Source: Micrasema longulum (lineage: Eukaryota; Arthropoda; Insecta; Trichoptera; Brachycentridae). From it: a DNA stretch of 64,000 nt. A program made the translations under genes and the position numbers. The notes beneath the pieces are model-generated. The model searched no databases. It was not told the DNA's origin and saw only the letters and a program-made list of their open reading frames with translations. The stretch's first letter is position 1; each line of letters starts with the position of its first letter. Below are positions 10,464 to 21,785 of this stretch, in pieces. The DNA lies in the NCBI GenBank assembly GCA_022494885.1, contig JAGVSM010003509.1, forward strand, positions 62,001-126,000, written 5' to 3'.

Positions 10464-10700
10464 TTGATTGATAATTGTAAATTGAAAAGATTTTGCTGTT
10501 TGAGTCTTATAAAAATTAGTTTTCCTAATGGCCATAACTTAAAAAACCCGAAATCATTAAACATAAATTCGTTCAAGAATAATGCGTCCTTCAATCCTAT
10601 ATCAAGAATGTGCAGATTGTGTAACAGTAATAATAGCACAGATTTAGTTTATTTTTTAGATGTATTTAATGAAAAATATGTAGTGTCTTTTTTTATTTAA
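10464..10700 (+). pseudogene. Possible ZAD-type zinc-finger fragment
   Basis: A 78-codon frame ends with SRMCRLCNSNNSTDLVYFLD then VFNEKYV. A start of the form M-C-R-L-C...LV.iFD is typical of the zinc-finger-associated domain (ZAD) that opens many insect C2H2 zinc-finger proteins. Only the first Cys pair is present; the second pair and the fingers are missing, and the frame stops soon after. There is no splice donor I trust. It could be a dead exon or a chance match. Confidence 0.25.
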
Positions 10701-10814
10701 ATATGACTGTTCTTTAAATATGGATTTTCATTGTTTGTAGACCATATGGACAAAAATATAAAAAAGGGATTTTTCAATATCTAAGATTGAAAACTGACAA
10801 TTATAGTTATCAAA

Positions 10815-10880
10815 CACGTAACGCCAGTGCCTTAGATAAGCGTCTTAACCACTACTCCGCGAGCACTGGCGTTGCCATGT
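10815..10880 (-). repeat. tRNA-like SINE head with hairpin ends
   Basis: The minus strand reads CGGAGTAGTGGTTAAGACGC, an A-box-like motif, and the flanks ACGCCAGTGC and GCACTGGCGT are perfect inverses. No B box is clear. Confidence 0.4.
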
Positions 10881-11680
10881 TGTAGTAATTTTTTTTTTTT
10901 ATAGTTCTTAGCTTAAAATGAGACATTTTTTCATTAAAGACTGTTTATTTTCCTTATTATAAAGGAACAATATCGTTGAAAGCTAACAACCTTGTTTTAA
11001 AAAAAAATATTTATGTTTAAATTATAATAAATTAAACTCAATGCTTATTTGGCTAAGCTTCTGCAAAATTTTCAGAAGCATAAAATATTGACCGCCATTC
11101 TAAAATTACACAGATAATTTCCGAAAGTGGCGTGATAATTCTAAAGCCAAGCTATGTGGCGCTATGAAAATTCACTATTGTATAAAGGTTATAAAACCTT
11201 TTTTTAATGAAATAGATCCGCGAGACCCTTCGGTGGGCATTTTCAGATAACAAACCTCTCCGGGACCCATAAAACAAAACCCGACACCCTCTACTCGGCA
11301 CAATTTATATTTCCAGTACCCCTTCCCCCGTAGAACAGATAGTGGCGACTGCGACGCGGTATCGCTATTGTAGGGGAGCCAGGAGAGGAGGGATTGATAA
11401 GGGAAAGCAGTTCGGAGTTCGGACTGCGATAAAGTGGAAAAAGATTGAACTTGCGATAGAAAAATACTTTGAACTTATCAGTAAAGCCATTCACTTGCCA
11501 AGAGGGTACATTTTACCCTTTAAGACAGTGCAGATTTTTATTAAGTCGTAAAATAGTTACTGCAAAAAATGTTAAATCTTCGCAATAGAATACCGTAACA
11601 TTTTTCTCTAAAACTATCATTACTATCGAGAATATTTTTTTATCGGTAGGCACAGTTGAGGTAACGTTGAAGTTAACTTT
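10881..11680. other. Unassigned, contains a GC-rich patch
   Basis: About 11210-11450 is clearly richer in GC than the window and has overlapping frames on both strands (11291-11551) that match nothing I know. Confidence 0.35.
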
Positions 11681-12175
11681 TTTTATTTTTTTTATTTATT
11701 TTATTATTAATAAAACACATGATGCAAAAAGTACATATTATACTCCCAGGAGTTATTAAAGAAACTCATTTGGGACCGTACATAAGGAGAATATTTTTTT
11801 TTTTACAACACATAATATTATACAAAATAATACATCCGAAATAAAAAGAAAACATTATTGAATAAAAAACATAAAACACCATCTTATATCAACTATATTA
11901 ATGATAATCACTATCAAAAAGATTTAAGAAATATTTTTTAATTGCGACACTTCAGGATTTTTTATTCAATATTTCGTGTCTTAGCTCATCAAGCAGTTTA
12001 TTATATTCGGAATGACCAATATTTTCCAAGGACCTACTGCCAAACTTTGTTGAGCGAAACTTAGACACATGAAGATTCCCTGAGTAACGCGTATTGTAAT
12101 TGTGAATAGCATGATAGGTGTATTTTAAATTTGAGTGAGCAGAAAAGTAAAAAAAAAGTTTTTGACGCACAATAT
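11681..12175 (-). pseudogene. Jockey/CR1-like non-LTR retrotransposon 3' end
   Basis: Minus-strand frame of 72 codons: AIHNYNTRYSGNLHVSKFRS, then FGSRSLENIGHSEYNKL and LDELR. The pattern 'HnyNTR......p..rs.fg.rs....G...yN.L...ir' is the usual C-terminal tail of these elements. Downstream on the same strand is ~260 bp of AT-rich 3' sequence that ends at 11681-11710 in a TTTATTTTATT stretch, i.e. an A-rich tail on the minus strand. The frame starts abruptly after KLFFYFSAHSNLK, a 5' truncation. Confidence 0.65.
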
Positions 12176-12209
12176 TTTTTTTATAGTAGTTACTGATGTA
12201 TTTCGCTGT

Positions 12210-12345
12210 CTACAGACTGGTACCTAAAGCGTAAAACTGATCACCTTTAATTTAATGTAGCAAAAATACGCAATTAGAGTAAAAGTTTGTGCCCTATGTA
12301 CCACTGGGTGTGAATGGTAAAATGACGACGACGAATTCAGGCGTG
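12210..12345 (+). repeat. SINE-2 body and tail
   Basis: ACAGACTGGTACCTAAAGCG, TAAAACTGATCACC and GTGCCCTATGTACCACTGGG are followed by a GACGACGACG tail. Confidence 0.6.
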
Positions 12346-12407
12346 TAACATAACTGAGGTTATTAGAAGCAACCTTAGAAATCTCCACCAAAAATATAAA
12401 ATTTGTT

Positions 12408-13055
12408 TAACAATATTTTGAGTTTGTCCAAATGTTTGTAGACAAGGACCGGATTCAACTCCCTTGACATAAACACATTACAACAGAGGTGGAAAACATT
12501 GAGGAGAAGGTAATAAGAAATCTATGCATCTACAGTGCTTATGACCTGTCATTGGCTGGTTTAAATGGCCACTTTACACACTGTGTAATATTGACCATTT
12601 TGCCTTTGTTTAAACATACTCATTTTATCGATTCTTTCATCTGTTGGCTTTGAATATTTGTTATTTATTATATTTGTTATTATACTTCCATATTTGAACA
12701 TCTATAATCCTTCAATTCTGTCACCTGTTGATGATTGTGAAGTTTAATATTGTTAATAAATTCACCTGGTCCATGAAGAAGTATAGAAATTGAAAAAATA
12801 TAATTTTCAGGCGTTGCCTAGTATGTGGGTGAAAGTTTTCATAAATAAATGTTTTTATCCCTTTTACTTCACAAACATCAACAGACGAAAGAATTAAAGG
12901 AATAAAGATGCTTTAAATATGGGCAGAATGGTGAACGTTACAGTGTGTAGAGTGGCCACTTAAACCAGCCGATGACGGGTTAAAAGCCCTGTAGATGCCT
13001 TGACTTCTTATTACCTTCTCTCAAATATTCTCCATCTCTGATATAATATGTTAAG
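12408..13055. repeat. Family A palindromic repeat, copy 4
   Basis: Left end at ACAATATTTTGAGTTTGTCC, first arm to about 12740, then the junction AATATTGTTAATAAATTCACC and the inverted arm ending CTGATATAATATG. Both arms are 5-10% or more diverged from other copies, and the antisense frame is broken here. Confidence 0.8.
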
Positions 13056-14954
13056 AAAATTAGTTATTGATTCCAAAACCAACTCTACGTAAAAACCTAC
13101 CTACCTAAATAATAGCGTAATTCAAAATTGTCTGTTGTTGCAAAAACCGATTTCAATTATACCACTTGACACTGAAAACTTAGCATTTTCATTGAGCTGG
13201 TAAAGCATAAAAAAAAAAGATTTTCGCAAATATCTCAGTAACTCCTTCAATGGAGATTTTTAAGTTTGCTTCTCATACCCTCATCTGTATAATTCAATAT
13301 AATACGTCACAACGACACACAGTTATTTAATTTTCATGAAAGATTATTTATCAAAATATTGTCTTTTTTCTAATCCCCATCACGCTCTTATCTCATTTCT
13401 TATATTTGCCATTGTGTATAATATACACTGTACATGTCTTTGATCCTGAAAGTGATAGGATTTTTCCTAACGATCCCAAAGGATCAAACGTCTTTCCCAA
13501 GACGTCCTAAGGTTTAAAGAAAATATCTTTTCCCGAGACACAGCAGAGATTTAACTTTCTAAGGAAAGTATTTCCGATATCCACAGCATTATCTTTGATA
13601 CAATCAGATGTTTGAAAAAATATTTTTGTTCAAAAATTATAAACATATATTTATATTATTGTGACCGAGCGGATGAAGAATACAACCTTTTAAAAAATGT
13701 AAAAAATATTATATCTATATAAAATGAATTAAATAATCCGTAAGGGTAAGTAACTTTTTTTTGAATATATTTTTTTTTAAACCATGTCATTCATGTCATT
13801 GCAATTTCGGGGTTGTGTTTTTTTTTTAATGCCAGTCTTATTCTATCCTTATTTCTAGTTATATGTTTATAAAAACTTCAAAATGCTACTTGAGTATATC
13901 GAGTTCTGGGCCGATATACCCGATTTAATAAACTATTTTATGTAAACGTATCTACAACAAACTACAGTGCCCACTCGCCAATAAAGAGAATGCATACATT
14001 TGCAAATGAATACGCAAATGACGTAGATATATTTAATATAACACTGTTAAATTTTAAAAGGTAGTGTACCAATTTACTATCTTCAAATTGTAATACCTAA
14101 ATAATACTATATTGATTTCAATTGTGTACCGTTTATTTACTTACGAGTATATCTGTATTCTAAATTAGTATTTTTTTCACTTCTTCTAATTGAAAGATTG
14201 TTTTAATATAACCTAAACGAAAAAGTGAACTCCAGTTCTCCACTGCAATATATGGATGTATTATTATGTATCCCCATATATTTTCTACTAATATGTGATG
14301 ATGATATTTTTTTTATTTTTCTTACTCTTCTTAATTCATTTTTATTTTTTACCTTTTTTGTGTAAAATGCATTTCTTTCTTCATATTTCAAAATGCACTT
14401 TTGTTCTTTCCATTTTTATACGAATATGTAAATATGATATTTTTGATATTTTTCTTTTTCTCCTAAAAATTATTTATATTTTTTTTGCTACTTCTGTGTG
14501 AAATACATGTCTGTCTTTATTTGTATTTATGTATGTTTAACATGTAAAAGCCTAAAAGGCGTTTAAATAAATAAATAAAGCAACCATTTTGCTCATTTTT
14601 ACGAATACCTAACAAAAATTTAACTTTAACCTTTTTTAGTTGAACGAGCCTTAATAAATTATAAATACGTTTTTCAATGTTTTTTTTTGTACATTTTGAA
14701 CCACTTTCATTGATTTTCAATATTTTTTTCAATAAATCTGTAACCAATCAGACCTTAGGAACGATTCCCACAAACCGTTGCCTTTGTCTCGCCGTTGCAT
14801 CAGAACGTTACTTCGTCAAAACTTATGTATTTATGATAGTTTATTCAACGTGCCCCCGCAGAAAGGCTGCGAATAAGGTTTGTCATAATGAAATACAAAG
14901 GTATCTTTGTTTTACATTTTAAGCGGGGAGATATTTGTGTAAGCAAATTATGGG
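13056..14954. other. Unassigned; possible retrotransposon 3' UTR near 14300-14580
   Basis: T-rich from 13630 onward. A segment ending at 14580 in AAGCCTAAAAGGCGTTTAAATAAATAAATAAAG looks in pieces (GCCTAAAAGGC hairpin, then a TAAA repeat) like the 3' end of a non-LTR element, but no coding part is attached. Open frames at 14203-14501 are low complexity. Confidence 0.35.
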
Positions 14955-15029
14955 TTGTCCTTAATGAGATGGAGGGAGGGGGTACCGGCACACCTTATTT
15001 ACATGATAAAATCACTTTACAGCTTGCCG

Positions 15030-15165
15030 GTATATGGTGACATACCGCACACCGTATTTGAGGACATAAGTCTCTTTGGAAGTGCCCACATACACGCAAA
15101 ACTTTCGTGTTGCCGAACGAAGAAAGCTGCCCGAAGGAGCTCTTTGTAATTTGGTAGCCTTAGCA
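15030..15165. repeat. Dispersed repeat J, copy 1
   Basis: Shares ATACCGCACACC.TATTTGAGGACAT in parts, CACATACACG.AAA and TTGCCGAA with 56920-57020. Minus-strand translation keeps FFVRQ-H...CMWALPKRLMSSNTVCGM. Which frame, if any, was coding is unclear because a Cys-containing frame is also kept. Confidence 0.5.
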
Positions 15166-15274
15166 TTTTTTTTGCTGAAAGAAGATAATCCAGAAGAACA
15201 TAATATGCACTTCTAGGATTGAGAAAAGAAGGAGTGAATTGTTTACAATTCTTCACAAAAATCACGTTTTAATA

Positions 15275-16175
15275 AAAATCCAGCAATTGTGAGTTTCAAC
15301 AATAAACTATCAGACTTTCCAGTTCAAAAAGGCGTCAGACAAGGTTATATTTTGTCTAAATAAGTTATCCAACTTGAGATATGCTGATGACATCACACTT
15401 ATTGTATCGTCCGAAATTAAAATGAAAGAACCAATTGACCGAATAGATGCTGGTAGTTCAAACCTGAGACTCTCAGTAGATATTTGTAAACAAAGCTTAT
15501 GATAATTGATCGAGCTTATAAAGTAGCATCATTATCTTTGTTGCGTATATGAGAGAGTCAACAATTTCATTTATCTAGATTCTCTCGTCAGCGATGGTGC
15601 TTGTGAAAGTGAAAGTGAAAGTGAAATACGGAGATGTCTTGGTATTGCCAAAAGTTCTATAAGTTAGCTGGTAAAATTTGGAAGAATTGCAGTATAAACA
15701 TCAACATAAAAAGAGACTGGTAAAGGCTTTGGTTTTCTCAGTGTTCATCTACGGTGTGGAGTGTTGGACACTGAGAGAATCTGAAATGTTTAAAATCAAA
15801 GCTTTCGTAATGTAATGTTGGCGGCAAATGCTACAGATTCCGTGGACAGAAAGATGTACCAATATGTTATACATTCTTCAAGAACTAGACATAAGAAAAA
15901 AACCAACATCCATATGCAAAAAAGAAATCTGCGGTTCTTTCCAAATTTCCAGGGGGAACCTCAATAGTTTGGAGAAAACTAACCTCTTGGAAAGTGTCGA
16001 AGAGACAAAGTCACGTGGACGTCAACCGACAAGATGGATCGGCTTAGTCACTGAATTATCAGAATTATCACTAACAAATGCGTACAGAAGAGCGCAAGAC
16101 TTTTCCAGATAGAAATAGACTGTCCACAGATATGCCATGCTTGGAATCAGGAGTAATCACCATCCTCAGACACGA
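15275..16175 (+). pseudogene. RTE-like non-LTR retrotransposon, reverse transcriptase end (remnant 1)
   Basis: Shows VQKGVRQG near 15335, then, after a deletion, LRYADDITLI with the catalytic YADD (15375-15405), RLSVDICK, a FIYLD-like beta strand near 15570, KALVFSVFIYGVECWTL (15720-15770), MWCWRQMLQIPWTERCTN (15820-15855), and SRGRQPTRW (16010-16035). This order (GVRQG, YADD, yLG-like, LYG.E.W, MWCWRRML, GR.P.RW) is that of RTE-type elements in insects. There are at least two frameshifts, stops and a large deletion between GVRQG and YADD. The last 94 codons are open to SR-stop. Confidence 0.85.
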
Positions 16176-16385
16176 GGCACAGATTTTTTGTAACTTTCAA
16201 CTATGTAAAAGATAACATTAATTTGAACAATTAACTTTGATAAGTGTGAGAAAATATTTGTATTTACCCACTTATCCACATTTTTATGTCGATCTGTTCC
16301 AAGACTTACCACTCTCTTTGTCAGGATACTAATTATACTAACATGCGAATCCCACAAAAGATATAATATAATTTAATCAACAATG
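16168..16385 (-). mobile_element. Penelope-like arm fragment
   Basis: Minus strand reads GTATCCTGACAAAGAGAGTGG then CGACATAAAAATGTGG and AAGTGGGTAAATACAAATATT, in the order of the arms at 4.1-5.0 kb. The ribozyme core has lost G8 and the GAAA box. The 63-codon minus-strand frame is incidental. Confidence 0.5.
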
Positions 16386-16439
16386 GCATACTTACGAAAC
16401 AAGAAAAAAATATCAGGTCTCTAATAAAAAAACAACAGA

Positions 16440-16830
16440 TTATCCAAACTCATTGTTGATTCTCAACGCAACGATTCATGGAAAGACAGGCGCCCGGTGT
16501 ATGTCTAAGAAACAGAAAAACAAATGAAAAAATAAGGCGCCAAACCGAAGTCGTAGATATGATGGATTGTACAGCAAAATTGCAATAGTCGTTGGCAAAA
16601 CACTTGGCGAGGCTAAATGATGGCAGGTGAATATCCAGGATAATGAACAAGATAGGTGAAGACCATAAGCAAGCAAAATAATGTTGAAAGACCACTAAAA
16701 AGCTGGGTCAATGACATTGCCTCAAAAGCCAATTAAGCATTGATTATAAAAACGGATGATAGTAAGGAATTAAGACGTTTGGAAGATGCCTATTTCCAGC
16801 AATGGAGAGATCAAGGCTGATAAAGACGAA
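16440..16830 (+). pseudogene. RTE-like C-terminal fragment, second type
   Basis: Plus-strand frames give ERSMERQAPGVCLRNRKTN, EKIRRQTEVVDMM, a LA-H-ARLNDGR-like patch and, near 16800, AYFQQWRDQG. This fits the 'ER.MLGv.LRDrirn..IR..T.v.D......l.W..aGH.aR..d.rw' tail and terminal 'aYvQQW' of RTE-type elements. Many stops. A related fragment lies on the minus strand at 39690-40075. Confidence 0.7.
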
Positions 16831-16844
16831 GCTGAAGAAAACTC

Positions 16845-16990
16845 ATTGTACAATGGTTTAAAACTGTACAATAAATTACTAAATGAAATAAAAGAAACGG
16901 AAAACCTTGAAATATTTTAAATCAATTCTATTAATAAAAAAAAAATTGTAGTGTTATTAAAAGTTTATATTTGTTCTTTAGATGTTATAA
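16845..16990 (+). pseudogene. Jockey/CR1-like C-terminal end fragment
   Basis: NSLYNGLKLYNKLLNEIKE then a stop-containing SVIKS end. It closely resembles the end of the minus-strand element at 25310-26165 (NSLFNELKLYNELPKEVKE...IIKS-stop), so both belong to one family. Confidence 0.6.
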
Positions 16991-17338
16991 ACTAACGTCA
17001 TCATCATCATCAAACCCTAATGCGTACCCGATTACGTTTTCAATTTGTTTAATTAATTGATACGTTCATTATAAAATAAATATTTCAAGGCAAACATAAA
17101 ACGAAGAATGATGACAAATAAATTTAAATTAAAAAAAAAGGTTAAAATAAAAATAGCCAGTAATTGAAATAAAAGGAAACTATGATGTCCGACCTTTTTT
17201 TGAGCAATATGAAAGATGTCGATGCCCGAAGAGATACGATGAGTAAAAGCATTGCTCTTCCTATTGACATTGATATTGGCAGGCTGGTTCTGCAAGCAGG
17301 AAAATAAAACTGCTCAATCCACCTATGACTAAGGTAGT
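16991..17338. other. Unassigned; short trinucleotide run
   Basis: ATCATCATCATCA near 17000, otherwise no signal. Minus-strand frame 17053-17295 is AT-driven. Confidence 0.4.
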
Positions 17339-17510
17339 CGGCATCCGTGGTGTTGCGATGAAGACGTTTGACTCACGCGCGGATGGTTCTGGGTTTGATT
17401 CCCGGTGAGAACACAAAAATGGAATGTGATTTTACTCAAACCTGGGTGTTCTGTACTATAATTGGGCCTCCTGGGCTGTTGTGGTGCAAAAAATAAAATA
17501 AAAATAAAAT
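17339..17510 (+). repeat. SINE-1 (tRNA-Val-like)
   Basis: Head CGGCATCCGTGGTG, anticodon-arm region TTTGACTCACGCG, B box GGTTTGATTCCCGG, body GTGATTTTACTCAAACCTGG and CCTGGGCTGTTGTGGTGC, then an A-rich tail with (AAAAT) units. The anticodon position reads CAC, as in tRNA-Val, but the acceptor ends do not pair, so it is a SINE and not a tRNA gene. Confidence 0.85.
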
Positions 17511-19049
17511 CAGGAATATGGGGACTTGCAACACTGGACACATCAAACTCCAGGTGACAAGCCTGCCAACACAGAGACGCAACACGGTGCTAACGATCGA
17601 AAACCTCAGAAAGACACTCTCCTACCACAATTGATTCCGGTTGCCTTCAAACCGACATTTTTTCTCACTTATGATATTTAACGTAAAATTGTTCCAATTT
17701 CTACGGCTAGTTTCAAACAGTATTGTTCGGTGTTCATTCGTTGTACTTTTTTTAACTATACGTCGCGCGTCGGTTAAGCTGTAAATAAAATATGGAAGCA
17801 GAAATATTTTATTTATACTTAATTACAGTTAAATAAATATGAAATATATTTAAAATATGATTTTGTATTTTTAATATTGATAAATCGATAATTATATCGA
17901 TTTAATATTAAGACATTACTTAGACACTTCTCATATCCATATATTTTTTACATTAAAAAGTTTGAATGATCGTTTCGTGAGTACCAACAAAAATACTTCG
18001 TATTTCAGTTGTACAATAAAACAAATGATGGCATTAAACTTTCTATAACGAATATAAACAGAGATTAATAAAAGTTTAAAACCTATTTGAAATAACTATA
18101 TTCATTTGTTTTAACTGGCAACGTTTAATGGCCGCTCCATTAACCTTTTACCCTTGTGACATTATTTTATTGAAAACGGAAAAATTTATCCATGGTTAAA
18201 TTGTAAAGCATAATTACAATGACTACAATGATGGTTTAATAATACCCTAGAAAATGAGAAAATCCAATAATTTGTACAATTTAAAACTAACATTAACAAT
18301 AACGTTTAATGCCCAACTTAATGGGCTAATATGGGGCCTAATTTAAAATCCCATACCGACAGTTTTGAACTTAGTACAAATTTTAAAAACGATCGTACCT
18401 GTAAAAATAAATACTGAGGCAAAAGACAATAGTAAAATATTATTTGATTATGTTAACGTTTTGCCTATTGACAAATAATGTCAGCATATATTAGCATAGA
18501 TAAAAATGTAACCCGCGGACAAGCCTCGGCATTGCGGGAACAAAAATACAATTTTGAATGTTATTTTAATGGTTAAAATAAATATATAATAATATATATA
18601 AATATAATTGAATATATTTATATTTTTTAACTGCACGTTGCATTTGTACAGAAAATTTCTTCATGGGGTCGATTATTTGGGATAGTTGCTGAATGTACAT
18701 CTTGAGTGGTTTATGCTATGTATATGTGCCGCATGTAATGTATGTGTTTGTGTATGTTTTATATGTGCGTTCATGTGTGTGCGTGGATGGCTCGGAGTGT
18801 ACATTCGGTATTTTTATTTATTTTAATTTATTACCTCTATGGAAAACGCAAATGTCATCAATTATTCTTTTCTCATTTAAAATTCTTATTTATTTTTTAT
18901 TTTTTGACACATTTAATGTTTATATCTTTTTAATTTATGAAAACTTAATTGGTCGTTTTATGTTAAAAAATTATTGTTTTTAGTACTTATTTTGTATGAC
19001 TGTATATTTTCTGAATAAAATAAATAAAAATAAATAAAATAAATAATAT
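17511..19049. other. Unassigned; small palindromes and an A/T tail
   Basis: AAATCGATA...TATCGATTT at 17882-17903 is a short near-perfect palindrome. CCCGCGGAC...TTGCGGG near 18513-18539 can form a hairpin. 18690-19049 is TG- and T-rich and ends in TAAAATAAATAAAAATAAAT, which could be the tail of a non-LTR element with no coding part left. Confidence 0.35.
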
Positions 19050-19280
19050 TGTTGACTCCCCTTCGTGATGCTGCGATATCCTAACCAATCTTCCGAACAC
19101 ATCCTGTGGTCTTGTCCCTTACCCCTTCTCTATGATTACCGAATGGAGCTTCTCGCTACCATCCGTGGCTCTGTTATAAGTCCTGTCGGATATACAGATC
19201 TGATGGCTTCCAAAAAGAATTTCAAGGCTTTTAAAAAGTTTTGTAATCATTTCGGCGAATTGATCATGTCCAATTAATCC
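19050..19280 (+). pseudogene. Jockey/R1-like element, C-terminal zinc-binding region
   Basis: Frame of about 70 codons: SSEHILWSCPLP, LYDYRMELL, then KNFKAFKKFCNHFGELI and stop. 'eH.l..CP......R..l' followed by a helix near the stop is the ending of Jockey/R1-clade proteins after RNase H or the CCHC region. Only this tail is left. Confidence 0.6.
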
Positions 19281-19588
19281 CAGTCAGTGAAGAATTCACT
19301 TCCCTCTCTTCTCAATCCAATGAAGTAAATATTATGTACTTCTGGATTACTTTCTATTTCGATTAGTTTATTTGGTAGATAAAATAACATTCACATACAA
19401 AACTTATTTTCACTAATTACTCGTCACGCAGGCGGGGCAGTTAGAACAGTTTTTTTTTAAATTTCGTTTTTAAGAATGTTAATGTTAAGTATAAGTATTT
19501 TATAAGTGAATTGTAAAACTTTATCTCCGTACAGACAAAGCTGTTTCTATTTCTATCAATCCTAGATTGTTCGCAAGTTAAATTATTT
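19281..19588. other. Unassigned
   Basis: No recognised signal; it separates two retroelement remnants. Confidence 0.35.
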
Positions 19589-19849
19589 AAAGTAATACGA
19601 CGTGACGAGCGGGTATACGTATTGCGAATCAAGGATCGGGAGGTAGCCGTGACAGTAGACAGCTTGAAACCCGCCTACATGACAGAAGCCGGAGACACGA
19701 AGCCGAAGGTTAAGCAAGAGAAGCCTATGCTGGTGACGGAGGGAAAACGCACGCAAATGAGAGAACCCCGGAAACAGAACTTAAAACGCCTGTACCACAC
19801 ACGACAACACGTTCAGGACGCAAGGTACACTTCCCTAAACGCCTGGTAG
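19589..19849 (+). pseudogene. Ty3/Gypsy pol, integrase C-terminal end
   Basis: Frame reads RRDERVYVLRIKDREVAVTV then DSLKPAYM, a basic linker (KVKQEKPM, TQMREPRKQNLKR) and ends TSLNAW-stop. 'R....f.l.i.gk...Vs.DrLKPAy' is the conserved end of the Gypsy integrase C-terminal barrel. The ORF may be entered from a non-ATG codon, as expected for an internal fragment. The catalytic DDE core is not visible upstream. The frame itself is unbroken for 75 codons, so this copy is not very old. Confidence 0.75.
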
Positions 19850-19884
19850 AAGTAAAATACATATGAATAGTCATTTGGTTTAAA

Positions 19885-20215
19885 AACATTGCGTTAATTT
19901 ATAAGATGTGTTAGTTATTTAGTTAGCAGTGAAAGTACGAATATATTTTAATAAACAATAAAGATAATGCGTACGCGAAATAAACAATGTAGTAATTTAT
20001 AATATGTTTTTTTTTAGTTAGTAATTAGTGATTATCAGTGAAAGTACGAACGAATACGTATTTTTAATAAGCAATAGAGACAATGCGGCAGCGAAATAAA
20101 CAATGCGTCAGCAAAAAAAATTAAAAAATGCATTAATTTAGACATGTTTTAGTTATGTTAAGTAAGTATGAGTGAAAGTGACAAATAAAGACAATAAGTC
20201 CGCAAAATAGGCATT
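19885..20215 (+). repeat. Imperfect tandem repeat, ~100-120 bp x about 3, behind Gypsy pol
   Basis: Each unit carries CAATG.GT.A.TTA, TTAGTTA, AGTGAAAGTACGAA and AATAA.CAATA.AGA.AATGCG, seen near 19885, 19985 and 20100. Its place after the pol stop suggests Gypsy 3' untranslated or LTR sequence, but I could not define LTR ends. Confidence 0.55.
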
Positions 20216-20989
20216 AAATACGCTCGTGTAATAAGACCTTTTGCATATTTTTAGTGTAGTGCAAATGACTAATGAAAACTATATTTTCACTTTGTCATTT
20301 GTCTTTGCTATACAATGGACGATGAAACTGTGGCAGCGTGCACCATTTTTAGTATAGCTAATTATATCAATGTCATACAAAGAAATACATATCATTCAAA
20401 ATGACGCATTTGTCTTGGAGCGCTCGATGCGTACTGCGACCGTGCGATTATGTGGCCAGCCACTCGCACTCATATTGCCGGTCCTTTGACGAGGAGCATG
20501 ACGTGCGGCATGACGAGTTATGTTGCCACACTACGTCTCTGCCTCCTTTTCTTGCTACTTTCCATACCACTCGTCGAGTGTGTGGCAGGCCCAACAAGGT
20601 CTTGCATTAATTTACTACACAGCTATCATTTCATTAATCCATACACTAGTGTTTAACATAAGCATAAATTTAACTTGACGTATTTTGATGCAAGTGGGCC
20701 ATTTTATAATGAATGCAAAAATGCGTGGTGTAGCAAATAGCGTCTCGGATTGGTTTCTCGACAAATTTGAGATAAAAAAAAAAAATATGATAATTTTTTA
20801 CTATAAAATATTATATTGCCCCTAACATTTAAAACATGAGACTTGCCATATTCTGTTCTTATGATAGTATGAATTGACCAAAGCATTATGTGATATAGGA
20901 AAGATAATCGGGAAGCTTTTGTGTAATAATATTGCGGGAAGCTTTTATGTAATAATGTTGTGTTATCACCATCGTAGACTCCCCTCAAT
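20216..20989. other. Unassigned; GC-richer patch at 20400-20610
   Basis: Two overlapping plus-strand frames (20401-20610 and 20450-20656) are open and richer in GC than the surroundings. Neither gives a known family. Confidence 0.35.
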
Positions 20990-21185
20990 GGTACTGCATC
21001 ACTTACAAACGCAGCGTATTCAGATTATCTGTTACGCGACGGTAAGATGATCAGTATTACTTTTCAGATGCCAGGCCAAGAACAAAGAAATATTGCAGAG
21101 TAAGGTAAAATTCCAGGATTCAAATTCGGTGCCTCAAACATAGTAAGTGAACGCGGCAGCCACTACTTTACAAGGTATAGTAACC
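20990..21185 (-). repeat. SINE-2, minus-strand copy
   Basis: GTTACGCGACGGTAAGATGATCAGTATTAC, read in parts, then CAGATGCCAGGCC and ATTCCAGGATTCAAATTCGG (inverse of a B box). Confidence 0.55.
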
Positions 21186-21220
21186 TTTATTTTTTTTAAC
21201 ATAATTTAACACACTTTTAG

Positions 21221-21384
21221 CCGGTTTGTGCTCCCGTGGTAGTATTGTAGACTCACGGTCCAAAGGTCCGAGGTTCAAATCCCACTCTACCACAACTCGA
21301 TTTCCATTTTTTCCAGCACAAGTTATTTACGACTTTTAGGAAATGGACCAAAAATTTAAATATTTTATCAAATAATAAGAGCTC
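21221..21384 (+). repeat. SINE-3 (tRNA-derived), copy 1
   Basis: Head CCGGTTTGTGCTCCCGTGG, ACTCACGGTCCAAAGGTCCG, B box GAGGTTCAAATCCC, then TTCCATTTTTTCCAGCAC and CAAATAATAAGAGCT. Other copies: 27868-28035 (minus) and 51030-51195. Confidence 0.75.
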
Positions 21385-21424
21385 AAGTATTTCTCTTTTT
21401 AAAAAAAAATATTTGTATATCATA

Positions 21425-21785
21425 AACATATTACAACATAGATGATGAACATTTAAGAGAAGGTAATATAGAAGTCTAGGCATCTACAGGGCTTATGAAC
21501 TGGCAATGGCTGGTTTAAGTGGCCACTTTACACACTGTGTAACATTCACCATTCTGCTTACATTTGATTATCTATATTCCTTCAATTCTTTAATTTGTTG
21601 ATGTTTGTGAAGTAAAACCAGCCATTGACAGATCATAAGCCCTGTAGATGCCTAGACTTCTATATTATCTTCTCTTAAATGTTCCTCATCTCTGTTGTAA
21701 TATGTTTATATAAACAGCTCCCCAGGGAGTTGAATCCAGTTCTTGTCTACAAAAATTTGGACAATTTCAAAATATTGTTGATATG
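21425..21785. repeat. Family A repeat, copy 5 (short palindrome)
   Basis: Two full outer arms with only a short centre (GATGTTTGTGAAGTAAAACC). The right end reaches AATTTGGACAATTTCAAAATATTG. This copy has the best-preserved hairpin of the family. Confidence 0.85.

Noticed and set aside
11291..11551. Host exon in the GC-rich patch
   Set aside because: Frames are open on both strands, with no splice signals or known domain to decide; left as unassigned.
15604..15630. GTGAAA repeat as a microsatellite feature
   Set aside because: Only four units within the RTE remnant, too short to list separately.
16992..17010. ATC trinucleotide run as regulatory repeat
   Set aside because: About four units only; common in AT-rich DNA.
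18693..18983. 96-codon plus-strand gene (Y-, F-, V-rich)
   Set aside because: It follows TG/T-rich low-complexity DNA, ends near an A-rich tail and has no family resemblance.
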